This document shows positions 24,285-33,342 of a stretch of DNA of 64,000 nt, one piece after another. Position 1 is the first letter of the stretch; each line of letters starts with the position of its first letter. Location: assembly GCA_049997955.1 (NCBI GenBank), contig JAEBDY010000021.1, positions 62,001 through 126,000 on the forward strand, read 5' to 3'. Under the pieces are notes generated by a model. The model was not told where the DNA came from and made no database searches. It saw only the letters and a program-made list of their open reading frames with translations. Origin of the DNA: Umezawaea sp049997955 (GTDB lineage Bacteria > Actinomycetota > Actinomycetes > Mycobacteriales > Pseudonocardiaceae). The position numbers and the translations under genes are program-made.

Positions 24285-25865
24285 CTACTTGACGTTGACC
24301 GCGGCCCACGCCCTGGTCACCGCGGCCACCTCGGCGCTGCCCGCTCCGTAGAGCTCGGTGGCGGCGGCGATGGTGCCGGTACGCGCTGCGGCGTACTTGG
24401 TGCTGGAGGTGAACTTCGTGGTCAGCGCGCGGTACCAGACCTTCTCGGCCTTGGCGCGGGTGATGCCGGTGACGGGCTGGCCGTCGTAGGTCGGGCTGTT
24501 GTAGGCGACGCCGTTGATGGTCTTGGCGCCGCTGCCCTCCGACAGCAGGTAGAAGAAGTGGTTGGCGATGCCGGACGAGTAGTGCACGTCCAGGCTGCCC
24601 GCGCTGGAGGTCCAGTAGTCCGCGGACCTGCCGTCCCTGGAGGGCTTGTCCATGTAGCGCAGGGGAGCGCCCGTGCCCCGGATGTCGATCTTCTCGCCGA
24701 TCAGGTAGTCGCCGACGTCGCTCGCGTTGTTGGCGCTGAACTCGACCGTGGTGCCGAAGATGTCGCTGGTGGCCTCGTTGAGGCCGCCGGGCTCACCGGA
24801 GTACACCATGTTGCCGGTCGCCGAGGTGACGCCGTGCGACATCTCGTGCCCGGCGACGTCCAGCTCGGTCAGCGGCTTCTTGTTGCCCACGCCGTCGCCG
24901 TAGGTCATGCAGAAGCAGCTGTCGCTCCAGTTCGCGTTGTTGTACCCGTTGCCGTAGTGCACGCGGCTCATCGCGCCGACGCCGTTGTTCTTGATGCCGC
25001 TGCGGCCGTGGACGTTCTTGTAGTAGTCCCACGTGACCGCGGCGCCGTAGGCCGCGTCGACACCGGCGGTGGCCTTGTCGGTGATCGCGCCGTTGCCCCA
25101 CCTGTTGTCGGCGTCGGTGAACACCGTCCCGGTGCCGCTGGTGTTGTTGGCGTTGTTGACCGTCTGGTTGCCGCGCAGCGGGTCCTTGAGCTGGAACGTC
25201 GACCCGGACTGGGTCGTGTCCAGCTTCACCGTGCCGCTGTACTGGCTCACGCCGGAGCCCTCGACGTGCATCACGCGGTCTTCGCTCATCAGCACCTTGC
25301 CGGTGGTGGCGTCGGTGTAGACGTGCAGCTCGCTCGGCGACTGGTCGGCCTTGACGCCCGTGAGGACGACCTCCCAGGCCAGTGCGGGGGCCTGGTCGAC
25401 GGCGAACACCACGAGCCGGGGTTCGGCCTTCGTCCAGTTCGCGTCGGTCTTGGCCACGCGCGCCGAGGACGTCGCGGTGGCGGCGGAGATCGCGGGTGTG
25501 GTCGACACGGTCAGGTCCGCGTCGGTGGCGCGGTGGACGGCGTTGATCGCGCCGGACTTCGACTGGTGCACGACCAGGTCGCCGCCGACGACCCGCAGGC
25601 CGTCGAACGTCCGGTCGTAGCGGAAGTGCCGGGAGCCGTCGGGGTCGGTGACGACGTCCTTGACCACGAGCTGCTCCTGGCCGCTCAGGCCCAGCGCGGA
25701 ACTCACCAATCCGGCCTGCGCGGCCGCGAGGCTCAGGGTGCCCGTGCGGTCCAGCGGAGCGGACGGGTCGGCGGCCGTCTCCGGCGCCGCGGTGGCGGTG
25801 AGGCCGCTGACGGACACCAGCGCGGCGGACACCAGGGCCGCATAGCCCAGGGTGATGCGTTTCAT
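24285..25865 (-). CDS. secreted M4-family (thermolysin-like) metalloprotease
   Basis: 526-residue preproprotein. The signal peptide ends near VSGLTATAAPETA. A propeptide of about 180 residues with an FTP/PepSY region follows (SRHFRYDRTFDGLRVVGGDLVV). The catalytic domain has zinc ligands in HEMSH (340-344) and Glu364 (GGLNEATSD); the second catalytic histidine is in the LDVHYSSGIANHFF block. It hydrolyses extracellular protein. The start is the ATG at 25863-25865 before MKRITLGYAALV. The 5' region is long (520 bases) and AT-rich for this genome, suggesting regulated expression. Confidence 0.93.
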   Translation of the reverse strand: MKRITLGYAALVSAALVSVSGLTATAAPETAADPSAPLDRTGTLSLAAAQAGLVSSALGLSGQEQLVVKDVVTDPDGSRHFRYDRTFDGLRVVGGDLVVHQSKSGAINAVHRATDADLTVSTTPAISAATATSSARVAKTDANWTKAEPRLVVFAVDQAPALAWEVVLTGVKADQSPSELHVYTDATTGKVLMSEDRVMHVEGSGVSQYSGTVKLDTTQSGSTFQLKDPLRGNQTVNNANNTSGTGTVFTDADNRWGNGAITDKATAGVDAAYGAAVTWDYYKNVHGRSGIKNNGVGAMSRVHYGNGYNNANWSDSCFCMTYGDGVGNKKPLTELDVAGHEMSHGVTSATGNMVYSGEPGGLNEATSDIFGTTVEFSANNASDVGDYLIGEKIDIRGTGAPLRYMDKPSRDGRSADYWTSSAGSLDVHYSSGIANHFFYLLSEGSGAKTINGVAYNSPTYDGQPVTGITRAKAEKVWYRALTTKFTSSTKYAAARTGTIAAATELYGAGSAEVAAVTRAWAAVNVK

Positions 25866-26006
25866 GAACGCTCCTGTTCCAGTGCAGGGGGTGGTCGTGC
25901 TCTCCGCGAAAAGCCGTGAAGAAGGCGAACACCGAGGAACATCGCGGCCAACGCCGTGTTGACCAGCAAATCGATCGTATTGCCGGCCATGGAGAGGTAA
26001 ATCATC

Positions 26007-26021
26007 TCCCACTATGTGGGA
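26007..26021. promoter_or_regulatory. inverted repeat TCCCAC-TAT-GTGGGA
   Basis: Perfect 6-base arms with a 3-base centre, 142 bases upstream of the M4 protease start. A possible operator. Confidence 0.35.
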
Positions 26022-26294
26022 AAGCTTCAGACTCTGAGCAATCGTGCTGGTCAGTGCGATCCGAGACGTCCGATTCTCGAATGAAATGCCAGCTCAGGCC
26101 GCCTGGAAACAACGGTGAAACAAATGGGGCAAGCGGGCACAAGCACCAATTGCGCTAGCGCTTCCGGTCCAGCCCGTTGGTCTTGGACATGTTTACAGTT
26201 AATGACTCGGAGTGTTCACCCGATCACGCACAAGTGCGGGTTCACGGGCTCTGACAGCCTGGGTTGGCGATCTCCCCAGTTGTCTCTAGTTATT

Positions 26295-26323
26295 TCTATT
26301 GCTTCAGTGTTGACTAAAATTAA
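26295..26323 (-). promoter_or_regulatory. second copy of the AT-rich promoter/operator element
   Basis: On the minus strand TTAATT (26318-26323) and AATAGA (26295-26300) are 17 bases apart. The spacer region contains TTCAGT-GTTG-ACTAAA (26303-26318), one mismatch from the inverted repeat at 9497-9512. It lies 70 bases beyond the 3' end of the DUF4240 gene and points toward the M4 protease gene, 430 bases away. Confidence 0.45.
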
Positions 26324-26385
26324 CCATATTGAGTGGTAACGAATCACCACCAACAAAACCCGCAAAGACGAACAGCAGGCCACGG

Positions 26386-26967
26386 CTACCCGTGAGCGAC
26401 GCGATCGGCGAAGAGCGCGCTGAGTCGGGGGAGTCGGTGCAGGAGTTCGGGGAGCGCGTCGAAGTCCCACGGTTCGCCGTCGGGGTCGGGGCTGACCATG
26501 GGTGCGTGGCCGCGGGCCGTGAGGTCGGTGTCGAGGCCGTCGTAGTCGCCGGTGCGCAGCCGGTGGGCCTCGCGGGCGACGTAGTCGAGCCCTTCCCAGT
26601 CGGGCAGGTCGTCGGTGGGCCAGGTGTCGACGTCGGCGGTGGCGAGCCGTCGGACGAGGACGAGGTCGGCGAGTGCGTCCGGGTCGGCGGCGATGGTGGT
26701 GAAGTGCGACCGGCCCAGGCCGACGAGCCAGCCGAGGAAGTAGAAGAAGCCGTCGTCGGAGCAGCCGCCGAGGACGAGGTGGGCGGCTCCCCAGTGGTTC
26801 CAGGTGTCGGCGCGGCCGCGGATGTGGTCGAGGAGGACCTGGAAGTCGGTGATGTCCGGTGGGGGCAGGCTCGCGAGGCGGGTGGTGAGCCAGGCGAGGC
26901 GTTCGTCGGGGTCGCGGGTGGTGGTGCCGGACTGGTCGAGCAGGGTCCAGAAGGTAGCTTCGTCCAT
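26386..26967 (-). CDS. DUF4240-domain protein
   Basis: 193 residues starting MDEATFWTLLDQSGTTTRDP, the usual N-terminus of DUF4240 proteins. It continues WGAAHLVLGGCSDDGFFYFLGWLVG and ADVDTWPTDDLPDWEGLDYVA, all characteristic. Function unknown. It is a single-gene unit transcribed away from hrpA. Confidence 0.85.
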   Translation of the reverse strand: MDEATFWTLLDQSGTTTRDPDERLAWLTTRLASLPPPDITDFQVLLDHIRGRADTWNHWGAAHLVLGGCSDDGFFYFLGWLVGLGRSHFTTIAADPDALADLVLVRRLATADVDTWPTDDLPDWEGLDYVAREAHRLRTGDYDGLDTDLTARGHAPMVSPDPDGEPWDFDALPELLHRLPRLSALFADRVAHG

Positions 26968-27113
26968 GGTGCCGACGGTAGGGGCCGGGTCCGACAGTTG
27001 ATCTTGGTCGGAGGTGCGGGCCGAGCGGCGCGACGGCGAGTCGGGGCCGCTCGGCGGCCGTGGGGTTTTATTGGCGGGCTCGGGTGCGCGTGGGGATCTA
27101 TCCTGGAAGCAGT

Positions 27114-30100
27114 ATGGACACGCCGCTCGCCGGGTCACCACTTGCTGACCTGCACAAACGCCTGCCCGAGTTGATGCTTCGCGACCAGCGCAGGCTGCAA
27201 CGCCGTCTCGATGGTGCCCGCAAGGTGAAGGATCCGCTGTCCAAGCGCAAGATAGCCGCGGAGATCGCGGGTGAGATCGACGACGCCGAGCTGCGGTTGG
27301 CGCTGCGGCGCGAGGGCGTGCCGAAGATCTCCTACCCGGAAGAGCTGCCGGTCAGCAAGCACAAGGACGAGATCCTCGCGTTGATCCGCGACCACCAGGT
27401 CGTGATCGTCGCCGGTGAGACGGGGTCGGGCAAGACGACCCAGTTGCCGAAGATCTGCCTGGAGCTGGGTCGTGGGGTGCGGGCGCAGATCGGGCACACG
27501 CAGCCTCGTCGGCTGGCGGCTCGGACGGTGGCCGAGCGGGTCGCCGAGGAGATGAAGACGCCGTTGGGGTCGGCGGTGGGGTACAAGGTGCGGTTCAGCG
27601 ACCAGTCCGGTGAGGACACGCTGGTCAAGTTGATGACGGACGGCATCCTGCTGGCGGAGATCCAGACGGATCGGAATCTGAGCCGGTACGACACGTTGAT
27701 CATCGACGAGGCGCACGAGCGCAGTCTGAACGTGGATTTCCTGTTGGGGTACTTGAAGCAGTTGTTGCCGCGCAGGCCTGATCTCAAGGTGATCATCACG
27801 TCGGCGACGATCGATCCGCAGCGGTTCTCGCGGCACTTCTCCGACGCGCCGGTGATCGAGGTGTCGGGACGGACGTACCCGGTGGAGGTGCGGTATCGCC
27901 CGATCGTGGATCCGGATGACGAGTTCGTGGACCCGGATCGGGATCAGACCTCCGCGATCGCCGAGGCCGTGGTGGAGCTCCAGGCGGAGGGGCCGGGGGA
28001 CGTCCTGGTGTTCCTGTCGGGTGAGCGGGAGATCCGGGACACGGCGGAGGCGTTGACGCAGTTGGAGCTGCGTGGGACGGAGATCCTGCCGTTGTACGCG
28101 CGGTTGTCGTTCGCGGAGCAGCACCGGGTGTTCCAGGCGCATTCGGGGCGTCGGGTGGTGTTGGCGACGAACGTGGCGGAGACGTCGTTGACGGTGCCGG
28201 GGATCAAGTACGTGATCGATCCGGGTACGGCGCGGATCTCGCGGTACAGCCACCGGTTGAAGGTGCAGCGGTTGCCGATCGAGCCGGTGTCGCAGGCGTC
28301 GGCGAACCAGCGCAAGGGTCGTTGTGGTCGGGTGTCGGAGGGCATTTGCATCCGGCTGTACACGGAGGACGATTTCGAGGCGCGGCCGGAGTTCACCGAT
28401 CCGGAGATCCTGCGGACGAACCTGGCGTCGGTGATCTTGCAGATGACGTCGATCGGGTTGGGTGACATCGCGGCGTTCCCGTTCATCGACGGGCCGGATT
28501 CGCGGAACATCGCCGATGGTGTGCAGTTGTTGCACGAGTTGGGGGCGATCGATCCGGCGGAGACGGACATGCGCAAGCGGCTCACGCCGCTGGGGCGCAA
28601 GCTGGCGCAGTTGCCGGTGGACCCGCGGTTGGCGCGGATGGTGATCGAGGCTGATCGCAACGGGTGCGTGCGCGAGGTGATGATCATCGCGGCGGCCTTG
28701 TCCATCCAGGACCCGCGGGAGCGTCCGGCGGACAAGCAGCAGGTGGCGACGGAGCACCACGCGCGGTTCGCGGATCCGACGTCGGACTTCCTGTCGTTCG
28801 TGAACCTGTGGACGTACTTGAAGGACAAGCAGAAGGAGTTGTCGTCCAACCAGTTCCGCCGGATGTGCCGCAACGAGTTCTTGAACTACCTGCGGGTGCG
28901 GGAGTGGCAGGACATCTACTCGCAGCTCCGGCAGGTGTCGAAGACGCTGGGGTTGACGGTCGGTGAGGACGTGGCGGAGCCGCAGCGGGTGCACATCTCG
29001 TTGTTGTCGGGGTTGTTGTCGCACATCGGTGTGAAGGACGTGCCGAAGAAGGATCCCGGCAAGCGGGCGTCGTCGGAGTACGTGGGTGCGCGGGGGGCGC
29101 GGTTCGCGGTGTTCCCGGGTTCGGCGTTGTTCAAGAAGCCGCCGCAGTGGGTGATGGTGGCGGAGTTGGTGGAGACCTCGCGGTTGTGGGGTCGGATCGT
29201 GGCGCGGATCGAGCCGGAGTGGGCCGAGCAGTTGGCGCCGCACCTGGTGAAGCACAACTACAGCGAGCCGCACTGGGAGACCAAGCGCGGTTCTGTCGTG
29301 GCGTTGGAGAAGGTCACGCTGTACGGGGTGCCGATCGTGGCGGCTCGGAAGGTCAACTACGGGCGGATCGATCCGGAGCTGTCGCGGGAGTTGTTCATCC
29401 GGCACGCGCTGGTGCAGGGGGAGTGGACCACGCACCACAGGTTCTTCCACGCCAACCGGGCGTTGTTGGCCGAGGTGGAGGAGTTGGAGAACCGGGCTCG
29501 TCGTCGGGACATCGTGGTGGACGACGAGACGTTGTACGAGTTCTACGAGCAGCGGGTCGGGGCCGAGGTGGTGTCGGTGCGGCACTTCGACACGTGGTGG
29601 AAGAAGGTCCGGCACACGCAGCCGGAGTTGTTGACGTTCACGAAGTCGATGTTGATCAACGAGCGTGCGGAGGTCAGTGAGCAGGCGTACCCGGACTCGT
29701 GGCAGCAGAACGGGTTGTCGTTGCCGTTGTCGTACCACTTCGAGCCGGGTGCGGGTACCGACGGTGTGACGGTGCAGTTGCCGCTGCCCGCGTTGACGAC
29801 GTTGGGTGACGAGGCGTTCTCGTGGCAGATCCCGGGGTTGCGGTTGGACCTGGTGATCGCGTTGATCCGGTCGTTGCCCAAGCCGATCCGGCGGAACTTC
29901 GTGCCGGTGCCGGACGTGGCGAAGGCGGTGCTGGCGCGGATCTCCACCGATGATCCGCTGCTGCCCGCGTTGGAGCGTGAGCTGCGGGCGTTGACCGGGG
30001 TGGTGGTGCCGCGCGAGGAGTGGCAGCTCGACCAGGTGCCGGACCACCTGAAGCTCACCTACCGGGTGGTGGACGAGAACAACCGCGAGCTGGCCCTGGG

Positions 30101-31040
30101 CAAGGACCTGGGGGTGTTGAAGAAGCAGCTGGTCAAGGAGGTCCGGGCGACGTTGACCGCCGCGGCGGCGGACGTGGAGAAGTCCGGGCTGACGACGTGG
30201 AGCTTCGGGAAGCTGCCCAGGACGATGGAGCGGAGCCAGTCCGGGATCGTCGTGACGGCGTACCCGACGCTGGTGGACGCGGGCGAGTCGGTGGCCATCC
30301 GGGTCGTCGACACCCCCGGTCGGCAGGCTTACGCGATGTGGCGCGGCACGCGGCGGTTGCTGCTGCTGGCCGTGCCGTCGCCGGTGAAGGTGCTCCAGCG
30401 GACGCTGGACAACGCCGCGAAGCTCGCGCTGACCCGCAACCCCCACGGCGGGGTCGCGGCGCTGCTGGCGGACTGCATCTCCGCCGCCGTGGACCGGTTG
30501 ATGACCGAGGCCGGTGGTCCCCCGTGGACCGAGGCCGGGTGGGAGCGGCTGCTCAAGCACGTTCGGACGAACCTGAACGCCGCGGTGTTCGACGTCGTCG
30601 GTGAGGTGCGCAAGGTGCTGGTCGCCGCGCACGACGTCGAGCTGCGCTTGACGGGTGTGAAGGCCCCGGTGTTCGGGCCCGCCGTGGCGGACGTGAAGGC
30701 GCAGCTCGCAGGGTTGGTGCACAACGGGTTCGTCACGAAGGTCGGCGCGTCGCGGCTCGCGGACGTCACCCGGTACCTGCGGGGGATCGAGCGGCGGTTG
30801 GAGAAGCTGGTCGAGAACGTGGCGCGGGACCAGGAGTGGATGGACCGCGTCCACCAGGTGCACCGGGAGTACCGCGACGTGCGGGCCAAGGTGCCCTCCG
30901 ACGAGCCGAACGAGGCGTTGGACGAGGTGCGGTGGATGATCGAGGAGTTGCGGTTGAGCTACTTCGCGCAGACCATCGGCACCCGCTACTCGGTGTCGGA
31001 CAAGCGGATCTACAAGGCGTTGGACGCGGTGGTGGTGTAG
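27114..31040 (+). CDS. hrpA: ATP-dependent RNA helicase HrpA
   Basis: 1308 residues, typical HrpA length. It is a DEAH/RHA-type RNA helicase: motif I GETGSGKTT (101-109), motif II DEAH (198-201), motif III SAT, and motif VI QRKGRCGRVSEG. Next come the HA2 and OB-fold domains, then the long DUF3418 C-terminal region specific to bacterial HrpA. Family members act on mRNA and stalled ribosomes. The ATG at 27114 follows GGAAGC; codons upstream (from 27060) would give a non-conserved tail. The gene has unusually frequent TTG leucine codons in its middle third. A hairpin at 31043-31076 separates it from the convergent rox-like gene. Confidence 0.96.
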   Translation: MDTPLAGSPLADLHKRLPELMLRDQRRLQRRLDGARKVKDPLSKRKIAAEIAGEIDDAELRLALRREGVPKISYPEELPVSKHKDEILALIRDHQVVIVAGETGSGKTTQLPKICLELGRGVRAQIGHTQPRRLAARTVAERVAEEMKTPLGSAVGYKVRFSDQSGEDTLVKLMTDGILLAEIQTDRNLSRYDTLIIDEAHERSLNVDFLLGYLKQLLPRRPDLKVIITSATIDPQRFSRHFSDAPVIEVSGRTYPVEVRYRPIVDPDDEFVDPDRDQTSAIAEAVVELQAEGPGDVLVFLSGEREIRDTAEALTQLELRGTEILPLYARLSFAEQHRVFQAHSGRRVVLATNVAETSLTVPGIKYVIDPGTARISRYSHRLKVQRLPIEPVSQASANQRKGRCGRVSEGICIRLYTEDDFEARPEFTDPEILRTNLASVILQMTSIGLGDIAAFPFIDGPDSRNIADGVQLLHELGAIDPAETDMRKRLTPLGRKLAQLPVDPRLARMVIEADRNGCVREVMIIAAALSIQDPRERPADKQQVATEHHARFADPTSDFLSFVNLWTYLKDKQKELSSNQFRRMCRNEFLNYLRVREWQDIYSQLRQVSKTLGLTVGEDVAEPQRVHISLLSGLLSHIGVKDVPKKDPGKRASSEYVGARGARFAVFPGSALFKKPPQWVMVAELVETSRLWGRIVARIEPEWAEQLAPHLVKHNYSEPHWETKRGSVVALEKVTLYGVPIVAARKVNYGRIDPELSRELFIRHALVQGEWTTHHRFFHANRALLAEVEELENRARRRDIVVDDETLYEFYEQRVGAEVVSVRHFDTWWKKVRHTQPELLTFTKSMLINERAEVSEQAYPDSWQQNGLSLPLSYHFEPGAGTDGVTVQLPLPALTTLGDEAFSWQIPGLRLDLVIALIRSLPKPIRRNFVPVPDVAKAVLARISTDDPLLPALERELRALTGVVVPREEWQLDQVPDHLKLTYRVVDENNRELALGKDLGVLKKQLVKEVRATLTAAAADVEKSGLTTWSFGKLPRTMERSQSGIVVTAYPTLVDAGESVAIRVVDTPGRQAYAMWRGTRRLLLLAVPSPVKVLQRTLDNAAKLALTRNPHGGVAALLADCISAAVDRLMTEAGGPPWTEAGWERLLKHVRTNLNAAVFDVVGEVRKVLVAAHDVELRLTGVKAPVFGPAVADVKAQLAGLVHNGFVTKVGASRLADVTRYLRGIERRLEKLVENVARDQEWMDRVHQVHREYRDVRAKVPSDEPNEALDEVRWMIEELRLSYFAQTIGTRYSVSDKRIYKALDAVVV

Positions 31041-31042
31041 CT

Positions 31043-31076
31043 CCGGGTGGGGTGCCCGTGCGGGTGCCCCACCCGG
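31043..31076. terminator. bidirectional hairpin between hrpA and the rox-like gene
   Basis: Arms CCGGGTGGGG and CCCCACCCGG, with an inner stem CCC-GTGC-GGG, in the gap between convergent genes. Confidence 0.75.
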
Positions 31077-31080
31077 TCGT

Positions 31081-32505
31081 TCAGCTCGCGGCGCCGAACC
31101 AGCGTGGTAGGTGGTCGAGCAGGTCCTGCTGGTCTTGTCCGACCCACGCGACGTGGCCGTCGGGTCGCAGCAGGACCGCGGGCACGTCCAGTTCCTCGCT
31201 GATGTCGACGACGTGGTCGATCCGGTCCGCCCAGCCCGCCGCCGACAGTGCGCCGGTCTGGTCGAGCAGCAGGCCGCGTCCGCCGTGCATCAGCTCGTAG
31301 AGGCGTCCCCGCTTGAGCGCCACGTCGCGCTGTCGCCTGCCGAGCAGGTCGTGGCCCTGGCCGAAGTCGTAGCGGATGCCGATCGCGATGACCTTCTCGA
31401 TCAGGTGGCGGTTGACCTCGTCGAAGTCCATCAGTTCCGCGATGAGCCTGCGCACGGCCCGTGGGCCCGGTTCGGTGGACATCAGCTCGGTTTGCGCGCG
31501 GGTGTTGTCCAGCACGTCGGCGGCCACGGGGCGTCGTTCGGCCTGGTAGCTGTCCAGCAGGTCGTCCGGTGCCCAGCCGTTGACCTGGGCGGCCAGTTTC
31601 CAGCCGAGGTTGACCGCGTCCTGGATGCCGAGGTTGAGCCCTTGGCCGCCGTTGGGCGGGTGGACGTGGGCCGCGTCGCCCGCGAGCAGCACCCGGTCGG
31701 TGCGGTAGCGGTCGGCGAGGCGGGTGGCGTCGCCGAAGCGGGAGATCCAGCGTGGTGAGTGCGCGCCGAAGTCGGTGCCCGCGAGCTTGCGCACCTGCTG
31801 CTTCAGCTCGTCGAGGGTCGGCGGGACGGTGCGGTCCTCCGCCACGCCGTCGGCGGGCGCGACGAGGCGGTACAGCCCGTCGCCGAGGGGCATGGCGCCG
31901 AACCGCTGCTCGGTCTTGCGGACCTCGGTGATGACGGTGTTCAGCGTTTCCGGGGACGCGGTCAGTTCCACCTCGCCCAGCAGCGTCTCGATGCGGGCCG
32001 GTTCGCCGGGGAAGCCGATGCCGAGCAGTTTGCGCACGGTGCTGCGGCCGCCGTCGCAGCCGACGAGGTAGCGCGCGCGCAGTCGGGTGCCGTCGGCCAG
32101 GTCGACGGTGACCCCGTGGTGGTCCTGGGTGAGTCCGACCAGTTCGCTGTCGCGGCGGATCTCGACGCCGAGGGTGGTGGCGTGGTCGGTGAGGAGGCGT
32201 TCGGTGGTGGTCTGGGGGATGCCGAGGACGTACGGGTGTGCGGTGTCGAGGCGGTTCGGTGATGGTTTGGTGATGCCTGCGAAGAAGCCGCCGACGGGGT
32301 GTTGGGTGCCGAGGGCGAGGAACTGCTCCAGGATGCCGCGCTGGTCGAGGATTTCGATGCTGCGGGCGTGCAGGCCGAGTCCGCGGACGATCTTGGTGGG
32401 TTCGGGGTCCTTGTCCAGCACGAGCGCGTTCACGTCGTGCAGGCGCAGTTCGGCGGCCAGCATCACGCCGGTGGGTCCGCCGCCGGCGATGATCACGTCA
32501 ATCAT
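31081..32505 (-). CDS. rox: FAD-dependent monooxygenase, rifampicin monooxygenase (Rox) type
   Basis: 474 residues, the length of Rox enzymes. They hydroxylate and thereby open or linearise rifamycins. The FAD-binding motif is VIIAGGGPTGVMLAAEL (GxGxxG at 8-13), the DG motif RYLVGCDGGRSTVRKLLG, and the GD motif VLLAGDAAHVHPPNGGQGLN. The C-terminal thioredoxin-like domain ends DVPAVLLRPDGHVAW, VGQDQQDLLDHLPRWFGAA. These blocks closely resemble known Rox proteins as I remember them. A palindrome like the rifamycin-associated element lies upstream (32599-32619), which strengthens the assignment. Related polyketide hydroxylases share the fold, so the substrate remains inferred. Confidence 0.85.
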   Translation of the reverse strand: MIDVIIAGGGPTGVMLAAELRLHDVNALVLDKDPEPTKIVRGLGLHARSIEILDQRGILEQFLALGTQHPVGGFFAGITKPSPNRLDTAHPYVLGIPQTTTERLLTDHATTLGVEIRRDSELVGLTQDHHGVTVDLADGTRLRARYLVGCDGGRSTVRKLLGIGFPGEPARIETLLGEVELTASPETLNTVITEVRKTEQRFGAMPLGDGLYRLVAPADGVAEDRTVPPTLDELKQQVRKLAGTDFGAHSPRWISRFGDATRLADRYRTDRVLLAGDAAHVHPPNGGQGLNLGIQDAVNLGWKLAAQVNGWAPDDLLDSYQAERRPVAADVLDNTRAQTELMSTEPGPRAVRRLIAELMDFDEVNRHLIEKVIAIGIRYDFGQGHDLLGRRQRDVALKRGRLYELMHGGRGLLLDQTGALSAAGWADRIDHVVDISEELDVPAVLLRPDGHVAWVGQDQQDLLDHLPRWFGAAS

Positions 32506-32598
32506 GAATCCCCTGTGTGCGAGGTGGTGTTCCAGTCGAAGCGCGGGCCACTTGTTTTCGCAGGTGGCGGCTTCGGTCGCAGAGTCTGCGGCATCACC

Positions 32599-32619
32599 GG
32601 GGTCTTGCCGCAAGTCCCC
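32599..32619. promoter_or_regulatory. rifamycin-associated element (RAE)-like palindrome
   Basis: The minus strand reads GGGG-A-CTTGCGGCAAG-A-CCCC, a 21-base near-perfect palindrome with the CTTGCGGCAAG core of the RAE described upstream of rifamycin-inactivation genes in actinomycetes. It lies 94 bases upstream of the rox-like start. On the plus strand TTGCCG within it is 17 bases from TATAAG, an unassigned promoter-like pair pointing toward the FHA-gene 3' end. Confidence 0.75.
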
Positions 32620-32737
32620 CTGTGCGCTATAAGTTGGAAGAGGCAAGAGGTGGTCGACACTTCCTTGCCCTTTTTCTTTTCCGTCCTCTGTGGACGCGAG
32701 TCCCGCACCGCGCCCGGTGGTGCGGCGGGCGCTCCGG

Positions 32738-33340
32738 TCAGGCCAGGCGGAGGGTCAGCGTGGTCCAGGCGCCGAGGTGGACGCGGTCGCCGTCGGCGAG
32801 CGGGTGGGGGTTGTTCGGCGGCAGTGGGCGGGTGGCGTCGTTGACGGTGGTGCCGTTGGTGGAGTCGAGGTCGACGACCGCCCAGGCGTCGGCGGTGCGG
32901 ATGAGCATGGCGTGGCCTGCGGAGACGCCGGGGTCTTCCGGGGGGCCGATGAGGTCGATGTCGGGGAGGATGCCGCGGGAGCGGCTGCGGCGGCCGATGG
33001 CGATGCGGTCGTCGTGCAGGACGAAGCGGCGTTCGGGGCAGTAGAGCGGGAACTCCACGGCGGCGGAGTCGGGGCCCCCGGCGGCGACGACGCGGTCGAA
33101 GTAGGCGCGGTCGGCGGTGACGACGGCGCGCCACGCGGCCGGGGTCGGTGGGGCTGGTGCGGCGGTGTCGAGGGAGTCGTGGCCGCACTCCTCGCAGAAC
33201 CGGCCGACCTGCGGGGTGCCGCACGAGGCGCAGGTCCTGGTGGCCGGGGTCGGTGCGGCGTCGTCCGTGGTGAGAGGGGTGCCGCAGACGTCGCAGTAGT
33301 CGTCGGTGGTGGTGTCGTGGCCCGCGGGGCAGGTCGGCAC
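32738..33340 (-). CDS. zinc-ribbon FHA-domain protein
   Basis: 200 residues. Two N-terminal zinc ribbons (CPAGH...CDVCG and CASCGTPQVGRFCEECGHD) precede a linker and a C-terminal FHA domain. That domain has IAIGRRSRSRG, the phosphothreonine-binding VSAGHAMLI and DLDSTNGTTVN. FHA domains bind phosphothreonine, so it is a probable effector of the PknG-like kinase in the same operon. It lacks the N-terminal threonine pair of GarA/OdhI, so it is not simply GarA. Last gene of the operon; GTG start two bases after the vWA gene stop. Confidence 0.88.
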   Translation of the reverse strand: MPTCPAGHDTTTDDYCDVCGTPLTTDDAAPTPATRTCASCGTPQVGRFCEECGHDSLDTAAPAPPTPAAWRAVVTADRAYFDRVVAAGGPDSAAVEFPLYCPERRFVLHDDRIAIGRRSRSRGILPDIDLIGPPEDPGVSAGHAMLIRTADAWAVVDLDSTNGTTVNDATRPLPPNNPHPLADGDRVHLGAWTTLTLRLA

Positions 33341-33342
33341 GG

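Larger units (their letters stand above)
25866..26385. other. 520-base AT-richer intergenic region upstream of the M4 protease
   Basis: No gene seen. It contains palindromes TCCCAC-TAT-GTGGGA (26007-26021) and GCGCTAGCGC (26152-26161), a small hairpin CGCAC-AA-GTGCG near 26228-26239, and the minus-strand promoter-like element at 26295-26323. These may form the control region of the secreted protease. Confidence 0.5.

Noticed and set aside
26228..26239. Small hairpin CGCAC-AA-GTGCG as a possible RNA element
   Set aside because: The stem is short and lies outside any supported transcript with known boundaries.
27135..30863. A 1242-codon open frame on the minus strand opposite hrpA
   Set aside because: Arg/His/Pro/Gln-rich antisense shadow of a high-GC gene; no domain, and hrpA on the other strand is unmistakable.
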